The notes under the pieces were generated by a model. The model was not told the DNA's origin. It searched no databases and saw nothing but the letters and a program-made list of their open reading frames with translations. This document shows positions 1 through 12,018 of a stretch of 64,000 nt of DNA, piece after piece. Origin of the DNA: Pomacea canaliculata (taxonomy: Eukaryota; Mollusca; Gastropoda; Architaenioglossa; Ampullariidae); contig NC_037593.1 of NCBI RefSeq assembly GCF_003073045.1, positions 5,943,525 through 6,007,524 on the forward strand, read 5' to 3'. The first letter of the stretch is position 1, and each line of letters begins with the position of its first letter. A program made the translations under genes and the position numbers.

Positions 1-157
1 CAAGCAATAACAGCAGGTCTTCACAGTTCCTACCTTTCTTTGCACCTATAATTACTTCACGTTGTATGAACTTTTAACTATAGTACATTTGATATTCTTG
101 GATTTGCAAAGCATGATAAAAATAAAAATTCGTGGTTTTTTTTATTTTGCTTTTTAG

Positions 158-3100
158 ACAGGACCTGTCCTCACTATGCCAGTGCCATCTAGCTACAATG
201 ATATTACCACTGACAAAAACCTAAGAGATTTTGTAGGTTGGGTATGGTATGACAGAGAATTTTTTGTTCCTGCAAACTGGATCAACCAACGCATCATCCT
301 GAGATTTGGGAGTGCTCATTATTATGCCATTGTGGTGGGTCATGTTTGCTGTGACCTTTCGGTCATGATTTGTGCATTCTTATATTTCTTGTGTCATATT
401 TTTCCTTAAATACAGATTAAGGTTGTGATCGATGGTTCATCAATCAATTTATTGATTGAAAATAAAACGTTCCTGTTCCTCACAATTAAAACATGGTTAA
501 GGTAATAAAAACAATAAGGTATGTGAGAAAAAGAATTTATTGAACATGGGTGATGTCAAGAATGTGAGGGTTTCATTCTGATAAAATGAGGAGTATATAT
601 CGTTTGAATTTGAATGCTTTAAGATGTTTAAGAAATGGAATTTTACAACATAGAGAATAAATCCCACAATGACAGATTGCACTCACCATTTATCCTTCTT
701 TTAGTGGGTGAATGGACAGCAAGTTATGACCCATGATGGAGGTCACCTTCCATTTGAAGGTGCAATAAATGCAGTGGTGAACCTGAGTGGACCAAACCGT
801 GTGACTGTGGCTGTAAACAACACTCTGTTGCCAACCACCCTTCCCCCTGGATCCTTAAGTTTTCAACATGATGTTAAAAGGTAATATAAAGCTGCACGAT
901 ATACACTCAATGTACAATTTTTGTACAACAATTTAATTGGTTCAAATGTAAGCTAAAATTAAAAAGTATTCATAGCACTATCAGTGCTCTATATTTATAT
1001 GTGATATAATTTATAAGTTTCAATAATGTAATATTTTCTATGTGTAATAATAATTGTAATAGTTGTATTGAACTTTATCACATTGATTATTAATATTATG
1101 CTATATATTGTTATATTATTCATCAAGAATGAGTGACTTTTTTATATTTACTCATGTATGATATGTTTTTCCTATACATTATTAGTTATCAGAAGGAGAA
1201 AACAAATGATAGCAGAACAATAATAATTTACTAACTTTTTTTTACGACAAATAGAACAAATTATTGCAGAAGAAAATCTTGATGATAAATATTGATATAA
1301 CAAAATCATCATAAACAGTGACATCAAAATCTCTACTGCAGTAGATATAATTTTTGATTACCTGCCTCAGTTTGCAATTTTATTTGCAGAAGTAAGCAAA
1401 TAATTAGTAAAGTGATAAAATCGCGTTTTCTTTTGTGATGGACAGGTATCCTGTAGGCTACTTCACTCAGCAACTGCAGATTGACTTTTTTAACTATGCT
1501 GGCATTCATCGCCATGTGCATCTGTACACCACCCCACAGACATACATTGATGACATTACTATTGTCACCAGCATTAGTGGTGGAGATGGTATGGACTTTA
1601 GCCTTCTTATCTTTAAATAGACATAAAGAAGGACTACTTTGATCATATTCAGGTGTCCTGGAACTCTACAGTACTAACGTAAATTATATCCTAATATATG
1701 TACCTTGCCGAAAATTGTAGACTTTTTCTTGCTTTTACACACACACACACACATGCAACACACCACCACTACCTCCCATTAACACCCTACAGCCACACAC
1801 ACACATATTTGCTGTTTCTCATTCTCTATTGAGCAATACTCCTTTTGATAAAATATCAACTGTTGATAAGTGTTTGAACTATTTCATGGTCAGGGATAGT
1901 GAATTATGAGATCATCACTGCTGGAGGTGCACCAGAAGCTGTTCAAGTGTCCATAGTCAGCAAGGAGGGTCAGACTGTGGTGCAGCTGTACAACCAGCTT
2001 CAGGGCACTGTGACCATTCCTAATGTCCGTTTGTGGTGGCCCTACACCAGCATGCCCAGTGATCCTGGATACATGTACACACTAGTGGTAAGATTTTGGT
2101 TTTTACATAAGAATAATTTTTAAAAGAATCTGAAAAACATGGACTTTAACATTATTTTAGATAAAAGCAGTTCACTATCACAATTTATAGTCAGCATAAT
2201 GAAATAAAGTAAAACTTGCACTGAATGACGATAAATGATAATTTTGGAGTTTTAAAAGAAGTGTGTTGTGCTAGAACTACAGTATAGCTTTTTTTTTACC
2301 CTATAGACATTAATCTTCTAGATATTTTTACATATATTTTTATTCTGCATAACTTTTACTAAATAGGAAAATAGAGAATATGTTAATACATTTTGCTACA
2401 TTTCTCTTTTGTATTCAACAGCTTTAGACACTATGATAACACACACAAAAATGTTCTGTGTAGTATACTTCTGTACCCTTTGACAGGATGTAACATGTGT
2501 CTTTCACACATCGGGAAGCATGTGCCAGGCGACTGGTATTTGTAAATGCTCCAAATGAAAAGAATATATACTGTCTTCTTAAGTATTTGAGCATTGTTAC
2601 AGGTCAATGTCTCTGGGGACATATACCGACAACCTTTTGGGGTTCGAACAGTGGCTGTGACTGATACGCAGCTGCTTATCAATGGACGCCCCTTCTATTG
2701 CCTTGGAGTAGGCAAGCATGAAGATGCAGATGTATGTACTACTGTCTGTTAGCAGTGAGTTATCTGATAATGGCAGATAGGGATATGTCATAGTTAAGAT
2801 CCCATGGCCACTGTCACTGTTTGTGAACCATGTGAAACATTCACTCTTTTTCAGTCACCTTTAGTTTGACCTGCAGCCCTATGCTCCTTGAAGAGTAACA
2901 AAGACCAAACTAAACTAAACTTAGTTTGACCTGATCAAATAGGTACCCATTGTAGTTTTTGTCCAAACCCAGCCATCTACTCTCCAAAGTTAGGTCTGTA
3001 ATGCTTAACCTAAAGAACTCTTCTGCATCTGAAGAGATTTTATGCTGAATTAGTAGCCTCACTGAACTCTGCTGTGGCATCAGACAGGACGGAAAGTTGA

Positions 3101-6100
3101 ATGCACCTCCTTGGTCTCTTTGGGCAGTCCGTGTGTAGTACAATTTAAGTCTGTGAGTGTGCATCTATTTCTGTGTTTGTGCATGCTCATGTTTGTGTTT
3201 TTGTGTGTCTCTACATTTCAGTAAGTCATGAAACTGAAATGATGTATAATGTATGATCTACGTGTGTATGAAATGATGTATAATGTATGATCTATGTGTG
3301 TATGGAGAGTGGGGAGATGTACATGTATTTGTGCATGGTGTGTGTGACTGCATGGGTGAAAGGTAAGGAATGTTTTCCTATTTTTGTTTTTACATAGATG
3401 TATATATAATAGTTCATGTAGTGCCATCTTTAAGTGTGTGATTTGTGTTGTGAAAGTGGTGATGATCACTGTCATGTTCCTAGTGCAATCTCACTTTAAA
3501 AAAAAAAAAGGAATTCTTATCTGAGGATAGTAGGAAAATAAGGTTAAGGTCTAAAGTTGTGACTGTTATATCTGCTAATGTTGATTTTTAACCTGATAAG
3601 ATTGGTAGGAGGTCATGGTCATGGTCTCTCAGCCAAGTGGCTCTATTGGATGTGTGGGGTATGAAGTTAAAAGCAAAGGGTCCACCATGTCAAGGGCACT
3701 ATATTTGCATGTCACAGCACAAACTTCTATTAGCAGAAAAACTAAGGTGGTAGAATGCATTAATTGTTTTCTTAATTGTCCTTATTACTGCTAATATAGT
3801 CTTCCCTGGAATGATGCAGATTTCTATCAACACCTTTTTTCTGGGGTTTTCTCCTCCCTCAGATACGTGGCAGGGGGCTAGACTATGCATTAATAGCACG
3901 GGACTTCAACATGATGAAATGGCTGGGTGCTAACTGCTTCCGCACATCTCACTACCCGTATGCCGAGGAAATCATGGACCAGGCTGACCTGCAGGGAATC
4001 GTTGTTATTGATGAGTCTCCAGGAGCAGGAATGTCACAGTAAGGAATATAATTACGATGTTATGAAAATTTCAGACTCTTTTGCATGGATGATAGACATT
4101 TGATGGTTGAGCTGTGGAATGTGGAAAAAGAAAAGTTTGATTTTAAAATTTGCAGAAACACATTGTAATTTAATTTTTAATTGCAAAATTTTGTTTTCTA
4201 GTGATATCTTTTTGTTATTTTGAGGTCTGTGTTCGTTGATATTTTGTGGGGTTTTTTTTTCTATTTTTAGCTTTTTCCTCTCATCTTTTTAAACTGCTTT
4301 CTCCTTCAAACAAGGGTTCAAAATTTTGGTCCCATTTCTCTGGCCCATCACAAAGATGTCATGACAGAATTGATACAGCGTGACAAAAATCGGCCATCGG
4401 TCATCATTTGGTCAGTAGCAAATGAACCTGCATCAAATCTCTCAGAAGCAGAAGCTTACTTCAGGTAAGCCAAAACTTCTGTCAAATTTGCATGATGAAA
4501 CAATCCAATGAGCATCACTACTTTTTAACTACATGACAGCATTAAAATTTCTGTTCCATTGTCAAAATATTTCTGTCACACGGTGTCATGTGTGAAGGGG
4601 TGTAGCGATGTGTGGGTCATTTTGTGTGTGTGTGGGTTGGTAGGTAGGTGTGTGCTTGTAAATTTTAGAGGTGGGGGGATTGTTGTTAACAGGTAAAAGA
4701 AATGAACTTTTCATCTGGGGTTGTATGATAATTGCTCTTTTCAGGTGTATTTGTCTAGGTTCAAACATCTGCTCACATATATTCATATATGCATGTATCA
4801 TTATGCACATGTGTATGTTTGTGCATACAAGCTCAACTACATAACTTGTGTATTGGATGTTAGATCAGACATGTCTCTGGAACTTTCTTGCACAGAGATG
4901 TGATTGCCCATACAAGAGATGTGGACAAAGCCAAAAGGCCTGTGACATTTGTTACAGATGCTGACTACCCCAATGATGTTGCAGTAAGTCCTTTTTTTAA
5001 AAAAATTACAAGGATAATGAGTTGATCCCCTCAGCTGGTGCAATATTTTGATGTCTTTATTGAAGTTGTTTTATATCTTAATTGCAAAGTCTTTCTCACA
5101 ATCATCTTAGTATTTTCTATTATAGGGCTTTTAAAAAGAGAGATTTAGCTGTTATCTGTTATCCTGTTAGTTAGAATTTAGTCTTCAAAGACAATCTCAC
5201 AGTAATTATTTTTACAAAAGGTCATTTTTTTACACATAAATTGATACTAAATGAATGATATTTTTAGACCACCAACAAAATGTGTCGAGATGTTTCTACA
5301 ATAACAATAACAATAGACTTTATTAATCCCAATGGGCAATTTAAACATGGTAGCTGTGCCCTGCGTCCGAAATATATGTACATGTATATGGAAAAACACA
5401 CACACACACACAAAACACACACACATGCACACCTACCCATCACACACACGCTGATAGTTCATCTGTGATTGAGTAGCTGAACTTCGGATGGCACAAAAGA
5501 TTTTAGATGCCTATTGGTTTTGCATACTGGCATGGCATAGCGTTTACCGGAGCTTAATAAAACAAATTGTCCCGCTAGCACGTGTTCAGGTATGGACAGA
5601 ATGCGGGAAGCTTTCCTAACTAATTGTTGATCACAGAAGGAAGTCAAGTCCCTCTGTTTAATACCAATTATTTTGGAACAGATGTTGACAATACTATTCA
5701 AACTGTTCCTATCATGAACAGATAAATTATGAAACCAGCATACAAATGAGAAGGATAAAAGACTCTCAATGAAAGACTGGTAGAAACGACCTAAAATTGC
5801 TCTGCTAACGGAGAAGCTATTTAACTTCCGCAAAAGGTACATTCTTTGCTGGCCACGTTTGACAATGTGTTCAATGTTAAGAGTCCATTTAAGCTGGCAA
5901 TCAAAAACAGTTCCCAGGTACCTGAAAGAGGTGACAGTTTCAACAGGTTTGCTATGTATCACACTGGGAGCAACAAAATCATCTTTGATTCTCCTAAAAT
6001 CTATGTTCAATTCTTTTGTTTTGTCTGCATTTAACTCAAGAAAGTTCTCATCGCACCACTGTACAAAGTCAGTTAAGGCATTACCATGATCTCTCTTATG

Positions 6101-9100
6101 TTCTTGTAAAAGAGTCAACAGTGCAGTATCATCAGAAAACTTAATGAGGTAGCTATTCTCCTCCATACTTCTGCAGCTGTCGGTATACAAGATAAACAAC
6201 AAGGGTGATAGACAACAACCTTGTGGGGACCCGGTGCTTGTGACAACAATGTCAGAATAATTACTATTAACATACACCCTCTGCTGTCTGCATGTCAAAA
6301 AATCCACAATCCACCAGACCAGTTGGTGTGGTAGATCAAAAGCAGATATCAATAGAGCTCAGAAGGTACGGCTGCACTGTGTTGAATGCAGAACTAAAAT
6401 CTGCGAAAAGTAGTCTGGCATGTGTCTTGGGCTTTTACAGATGTTTATAAAGCGTGTTCAAAATAAACAACTTGGCATCATCAACACCCCTACCCTTCCT
6501 ATAAGCAAATTGCAATGGGTCCAATTTACTCTCTACAGATGTTAAGATAAGATTTTTGACAATCTTCTCAAGGGTTTTCATTATGAGGGAGGTTAATGCT
6601 ATTGGCCGAAAATCATTAGGTTGACTAGGATTAGCTTTTTTGGGGAGTGGGATGATATTAGACAGTTTCCAGAGTGTAGGAATGTGCCCTGAGTCAAGAG
6701 AGAGTTGAAAGAGGTGTTGAAACACTCCACCCAGTTGAACAGCACACCAATGCAAGACCCGCCCACAAATTCCATCTGGCCCTTGCGCCTTGTTAACCCT
6801 AACCCGCTTAACCGCTTAAGCAGCTTTGTCACATCAACTTGAGAAATTACTATGTTATCATTAGGAACAAGTGACTGTCTGAGTTCCCTAACTTTATCAG
6901 AAAAATCATGATTCTCAAAACGTGCATAAAAGTTGTTCAAAACATTTGACAAGTCCCGATCATTCATGCCATTAAGTTTGACTGATTTTCTAGTACAGTC
7001 TACCTTCTGATTAACAGAAGCCATAGACTTAATCCCCTGCCAGGCATAACGAAGGTCGCCGGCACAGTAACGCAACTCTATCTTGTCTTTATACTCTCTT
7101 TTTGCTCTTTTTATTGCCTCCCTTACCTCTTTATGCACAGATCTTTTTGCCAATGCATCGCCAGTGAAAAAGATCCGTTTTTACCTGTTTAGAACACTCT
7201 TCAGGCACCTGGTAACCCACGGTTTGTTGTTAGGGAATATTACAATGTTTTGACAGGGTATCACAGAATCAACACAAAAGGAGATATAAGAAGAGATGAC
7301 ATCCGTCAGTGTTATAAAAGACATCCCACAGCATACAATCAAAACAACCTCGTAAACATTCAATACTATCATCCGTCCAACGCTTCACTGACTTAACCAC
7401 AGGTTTCATACGTTGACACACAGGCTTGTACACGGGGGCCAGAAACACACTATGATGGTAAGAAGCCCCGAAAGATGGCATAGGCTTGGCTACATCTGCT
7501 AACATCTTTTTATATTTGCATGACAAACAAATATGAACTTAAGGATAGTTTATTCATTTATGTTGCAGACACAGTTTGTTGATATTTTGTGTGTGAACCG
7601 CTACTACGGCTGGTATACTGACACAGGCCATACAGAGGTCATACAGCTACAACTCAGTGCAGATTTAGAGGGCTGGCGATCTGTTCACCAGAAACCCATC
7701 ATCATTACTGAATATGGTGCTGGCACTGTGTCTGGCTTACATGAGGTGCACCTCTTGTTTATATATCTCTCCTTTATTTAGCTTTTCACCAGAAATCAAT
7801 CATCTTTACTGTAGTGCTGACTCTGTTCCTGATTTAAAGGTACACAACTCTCTGTTATTTATTTATACGCAAAGGCAAATCTTGCATCTCTTCCAAACAC
7901 TCTTGATTCATGCATATAAACAGGCACCTGGAAGTGATGTAAACCAAAGTAAATAAACTACAAAAACACTCATAATCATTCATAAGCTTTATCTCAGTGA
8001 CAGGAAAGAAACAAATAAGAAAGAATGTATTGATTTGTGCATGTAACTTGTACTTCTCTTGGGTTGCAGTATCCTGAATTCGTCTTCACAGAAGAGTACC
8101 AAAACACATTTATATCTGAGTATCATAAGACTTTTGACAAGTACCGTACCCAGTTCTTGGTCGGGGAGATGGTTTGGAGTTTTACAGACTTCATGACACA
8201 ACAGGGTAAAAAATGTTTGAAATTGTTTGTTTCTTATGATTACATGCATTATACATGTATGCCTGCACATGTGCATGCTCACACTAAAGAGAAAACCCTA
8301 CCCTGGTTTTTTCTGGGTATTCCAATTTCTTCCTCTGTGGTGTGTGTGTGTGTTTTATGTTGTGTATTTGTTTTGTGCATGTTCATGTATGTAAAATGCT
8401 TTGAGCCTGGTTTAGGGGTTAAAGTACTATTAAAATATTTGCTGTCACAGAACATTTGTATAGGTGACCACATCTCCAAACTGAGTGTATAGAGAAGCAG
8501 GGTGTGAGGGCATCAGTCTTTATCATACTTTAACTATTTCAAATATTTTCCTCAGATTGCAAATCCTTTCCACAATTTACATTTGAAACTCGAGTTCCAG
8601 GCAATGCGAAACTATGATCATTATCTTTTTTTGGGTGCAAGCTTACAACTTTACTTGGTTTTCAAACATGTTAAGGTAGTCACACTCACGTCATTTATGA
8701 AAATCTTTATTTTCCACTAGCCTTCATAGCTCTTCTAATACTACACTTGTAAATTTGTCATCCATGTCATATAGAGTGAACACATTGTAGCCAGAATCCT
8801 CCTGCATGTGTGCATTCTCATCCAAATTAAACAGAGCATTAAAACCTTATTGTAACCAACAACAGTGCTTTGATCAAAGTGTACGAACTCTAATTGTAGA
8901 GTTTACAGAGGTAGCACATGAATACATCTTTACAATGGCTGCTCTCACTGGTGGCTCAGCAAATCTTTTTCTTTTTTTCTGCAGAGGTCAGACGTGTGGT
9001 TGGAAACAAAAAAGGTGTGTTGACACGTCAACGTCAGCCAAAAGCTGCTGGTCATTTGCTGCGAGCACGTTACCTCTCCTTGTCCAACAGCACTACTCTC

Positions 9101-9118
9101 TATTTTCAGTCCCACTAG
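158..9118 (+). CDS. GUSB: Beta-glucuronidase copy A (exons 2-12; exon 1 outside the window)
   Basis: Lysosomal glycoside hydrolase family 2 enzyme that removes terminal beta-glucuronate from glycosaminoglycans. Exons: 158-334, 705-880, 1446-1588, 1894-2087, 2603-2731, 3863-4038, 4315-4464, 4896-4983, 7569-7745, 8070-8205, 8985-9118. All have GT-AG borders and phases that join into 559 codons plus TAG. Exons 2-4 give the sugar-binding jelly roll, 5-6 the Ig-like domain and 7-12 the TIM barrel. The acid/base Glu lies in WSVANEPAS (exon 8), the nucleophile Glu in ITEYGAG (exon 10), and the carboxylate-binding NKKG in exon 12. Oddities: the WNFADF block conserved from E. coli to human reads WSFTDF, and the residue four after the nucleophile is Gly instead of Asp/Glu. 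A LINE lies in the intron between exons 9 and 10. Probably expressed, but under weaker constraint than GUSB-B. Confidence 0.93.
2874..2920 (+). mobile_element. Severely 5'-truncated SINE tail with 13-bp target duplication
   Basis: A 47-bp insert ending in a (TAAAC)n-like tail lies between two perfect copies of TTAGTTTGACCTG (2,861-2,873 and 2,921-2,933). Its body, around GCCCTATGCTCCTTGA, recurs at 35,251-35,295. The same insert with the same flanks is in duplication copy B, so it predates the duplication. Confidence 0.82.
5301..7489 (-). mobile_element. 5'-truncated non-LTR retrotransposon (LINE, Rex1/CR1-like)
   Basis: Absent at the matching site of copy B (near 21,950) and flanked by CTACA at 5,296-5,300 and 7,490-7,494. 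It lies antisense inside a GUSB-A intron. Read on the minus strand it starts in the linker before the reverse transcriptase, so the endonuclease is lost. It then shows [13 protein letters not shown] (near 7,200), [20 protein letters not shown] and the RT core [12 protein letters not shown] with FSDD in place of FADD, then a C-terminal domain ending near 5,460. The 3' end carries (CA)n and an AATAACAATAACAAT-type tail. The frame is broken in several places (pieces at 7,526-7,181, 7,153-6,599, 6,755-6,435 and 6,352-5,459). The clade is from remembered sequence and could be another Jockey-superfamily lineage. Confidence 0.9.
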
Positions 9119-11058
9119 GTTTACTAGGTCTTTGCACAGGGTGCCAGTGTCTACTTTAAACTGTGATTTCTCAACGCATCATGGGGAGTTATTCTTCTTT
9201 TCTAGGCATTATTGTTAATGACACTCTTTGCATGACTAAGAAATCTAAAAAATTTATTATAAAGTCTTGTATTTTTATAACTTCATTTTTATTTTATATA
9301 AAACGAACTGAAAACATTTGAGAGGTGGGTTAAAGCCATGCACATTCATATTGTGTGTAAGAGGCTGTCCCTTGTCATAAAGGCCAAAACATTTCTGCCA
9401 ATTACTCCGATTTAGTTGATCATATAATTCCACTTCTTTATTGCAGCTTAAATTTGACAACGGACATAAGAACTTGACATTTTATATTTCCTATAATTTA
9501 CCCCGGTACCCTTTTATTCCATCAGATTAAATAGGCCAAACTTCTGTTTTCTAGCATGACTTATTTTGCACATACAATTGACATAGTTTTTAAAAACCAT
9601 TTTTGTGATGCACTTTTGTTGTCTTAAGCTGGGTGAAGATATATAGTTAAATGCACCTTTCTATACATGCTTCCATTAAATTCACTTGTCATATATTTTC
9701 CCAAGTCCCTTTTTTATTCAGTAGGCACAAATACATGTCACGTATTTTATTTACGTGCAAGTTGGAACAAAACATTACTCATTTTTGTGGGAAACCACAA
9801 ACTGCAAAATTTTCTAAGAGAATACTAGGTATATATAAAGTTAATAAGGAAGAAACCCTAAATCCTTTTTACAAAAACTTTCCAATACTTCCTATTTAGA
9901 AAATTTGACTCTCACTGTCAGAACTAAAACAAATAAGATTTTAATTTCTGGGATAAACAGTTGTTATTTGACTCATCTTTCAGAGAATATGATTCTTATG
10001 AAAAAATCTTTTTAGATTATTTAAGGGCTTAAAATTTTTAAATGATGCTTGTTGTTGTACATGTTTGAGATTTATGACATTCAGAATAGCAGTTGCAAAT
10101 TTAGCCAAAGATGAGTTTATTTTTGTATTGTTTTAAACAGAGATGCCTAATGCTTTGATGATTTGTTGCAACATTTTGTACAATTCTAAAGTACATTTCC
10201 AATGTTATGAGGGTATTAATACAGAAGGTAAGTGCAATTTCCAAACTTTTTTACTGCTGAGTCTTCATTGCATATCAATGGCAGTTAATAAAATTTAAAT
10301 TATTATCAGTCTGCCACATTAGAGATCATGCTTTGTCTATTCAAAGTGTGGATGAAAAGTGATGCACTTCACTTGCATTATCAAGAAATAAGCACTTCGT
10401 GTAAAAATAAAGATTGAAACAAACATGGCCACTTCACTTTCATCTTGATTTTCAAAATGTTCTTTATTTATTACATCCCATCAAATATTAAACAACTGTT
10501 AATACATCCAGATTATTGATGCACCAATACTCCTTCATTTCACTGAGGAGCATGTTTATTATGTTGATGATGCCATCATCTACAAGCATTTGACTGTATT
10601 TATGAGTCAATACAAATTCAAGTTGTTGTCTCTTCTGTAACTACCTGTCCAATAGCTAGTTTTACAGTTTATACAACTAAATCCATGCATGAACAATGTG
10701 CGAGTATATTTGGGATTGAAAAAAAATCATTTTCATTATACCTGAAAAGTGACACTTACACTGATAAACCAAAAACAAAGCACAGTGAATGTAAAATGTG
10801 GGTGCTTTCCCGCAAGACGGTTGGGTTTTTTTTTTTGTTTTTTTTTTTTTTTAGCATCGGATAACAATGACACATTTTGATAAACTACTTCTAACACTAA
10901 ATCTTTCACAGCACTGAATGGAATGTTAACAAATAAAATAACTCATCACAATGCTGATAAGGTTTCTTTTTTGTTATAATTCATCACACAACTTTTACTT
11001 AGACACAAATAATGGCTAGATGTACATGTTTCTAGCTCAAAATGTGCAGCCTGTTGTC
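9119..11058. other. Intergenic between GUSB-A and the SHPK last-exon copy
   Basis: AT-rich sequence between convergent gene ends that must hold the GUSB-A 3' UTR. It is matched closely by 23,577-25,607. It holds a T-rich tract near 10,825-10,853 and no protein-like frame. Confidence 0.7.
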
Positions 11059-11480
11059 TTATTCACTGTCCCTGACAGCCACCAGTGCTGCTTTAGCTGC
11101 ACCAAATGCTGAATCGCTAGCATTGCCATGAACAAGCTCCATATGTTCACCTAGAGTGTCTTCCAGCCTTTTGTGGACCAGAGTATTTTGAGACAAAACT
11201 GAACCAGAGGCAATCACTCTACTTACTCCATGCTTAGCCAATAATTCTGGAGACATCAGATGAAAAATGTTGTCCACAATGCCCTTTGAAACTGCTCTGA
11301 AATTTGCACCAAGTGAAGCATTACATGGACTGATCCCCAAAACCTGAGCAAGCATGTGTGGGTCGTGACGTTCTCCAAGCACAGTAGGCTTTATCTGCAG
11401 GGAACCTGATGGTGAACTGGCTTTACCAAGTGACAACATTTTTTCAAGCAAGATTTTGTCAGGAATAGATTCATCCAAAT
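11059..11480 (-). pseudogene. SHPK: Duplicated last exon of sedoheptulokinase (fragment)
   Basis: Same exon as 25,608-26,029, with its 3' splice acceptor, an open frame of 139 codons after the first Met, and the stop. No other SHPK exon is nearby; the duplication broke off in intron 4. The fragment is not visibly decaying. It even keeps Leu in PTVLGERH, as human SHPK has, where the complete copy has Phe. It cannot encode a kinase alone because the whole N-terminal FGGY domain is missing. Confidence 0.9.
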
Positions 11481-11671
11481 CTGGAAGAATAATTTTTTTT
11501 TAAATTGACAATGGATATTACGATAATACTAGAACACAAAACTGTTTCAACAAAAAATAGTATTTAGTACTTCTCTTTAAAACTATAAAAATTGTAACAT
11601 CTTGGGCTTACACTTTTCAACCAATTTGTTAATGCTCATGTTCACCATTGTTGTTTATTCAAGAAACTAGA

Positions 11672-12018
11672 GCGTTCATTATCATGCGATTGTGGTGAGT
11701 TGAACTTGTCTCATAAAACTCGACTAGAACCTGAACTTTGCTGCTCAAGGATTGATTCTTGAAGACCATATATATATATAGTAATGCCACCAATTTGCAA
11801 GGCTAGGCTGAAACGCCATGACAAACCTGATCTAGGGTAAAACATCAGCAACCCACTAACCTTTCCTGTACAAATCTGTGTTTGCTTTTTAAAGTTACAT
11901 GTCACTGCTATGTATTCTGTCAGCATGTCAATAAATATGTAATGACACGTGTCAATAGTGTGTTTTGTCAGTGGTCAATGGAAGCACGATTTGACACAGG
12001 TGTCATATATATTGGCAG
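11672..12018. other. Breakpoint-side sequence with degenerate copies of the GUSB-C exon 3 start
   Basis: Unique sequence beyond the duplication end. At about 11,913-11,953 and 11,967-12,004 lie two decayed copies of the segment around the exon 3 acceptor at 12,012-12,051, recognisable by GTCAAT..., GACAC and a final GTGTC/ATGTC. No exon 2 of GUSB was found here. Confidence 0.5.

Larger units (their letters stand above)
1..11671. repeat. Segmental duplication, copy A
   Basis: This block matches 16,705-26,240 base for base over exons, introns and flanks, with scattered substitutions and small indels. It carries GUSB-A and the last exon of SHPK. Similarity stops at 11,671, where copy B continues into SHPK exon 4 and copy A runs into unrelated sequence; the copy A left end lies outside the window. 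Two larger differences stand out: a LINE at 5,301-7,489 only in A, and about 82 bp at 23,950-24,031 only in B. Confidence 0.93.
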
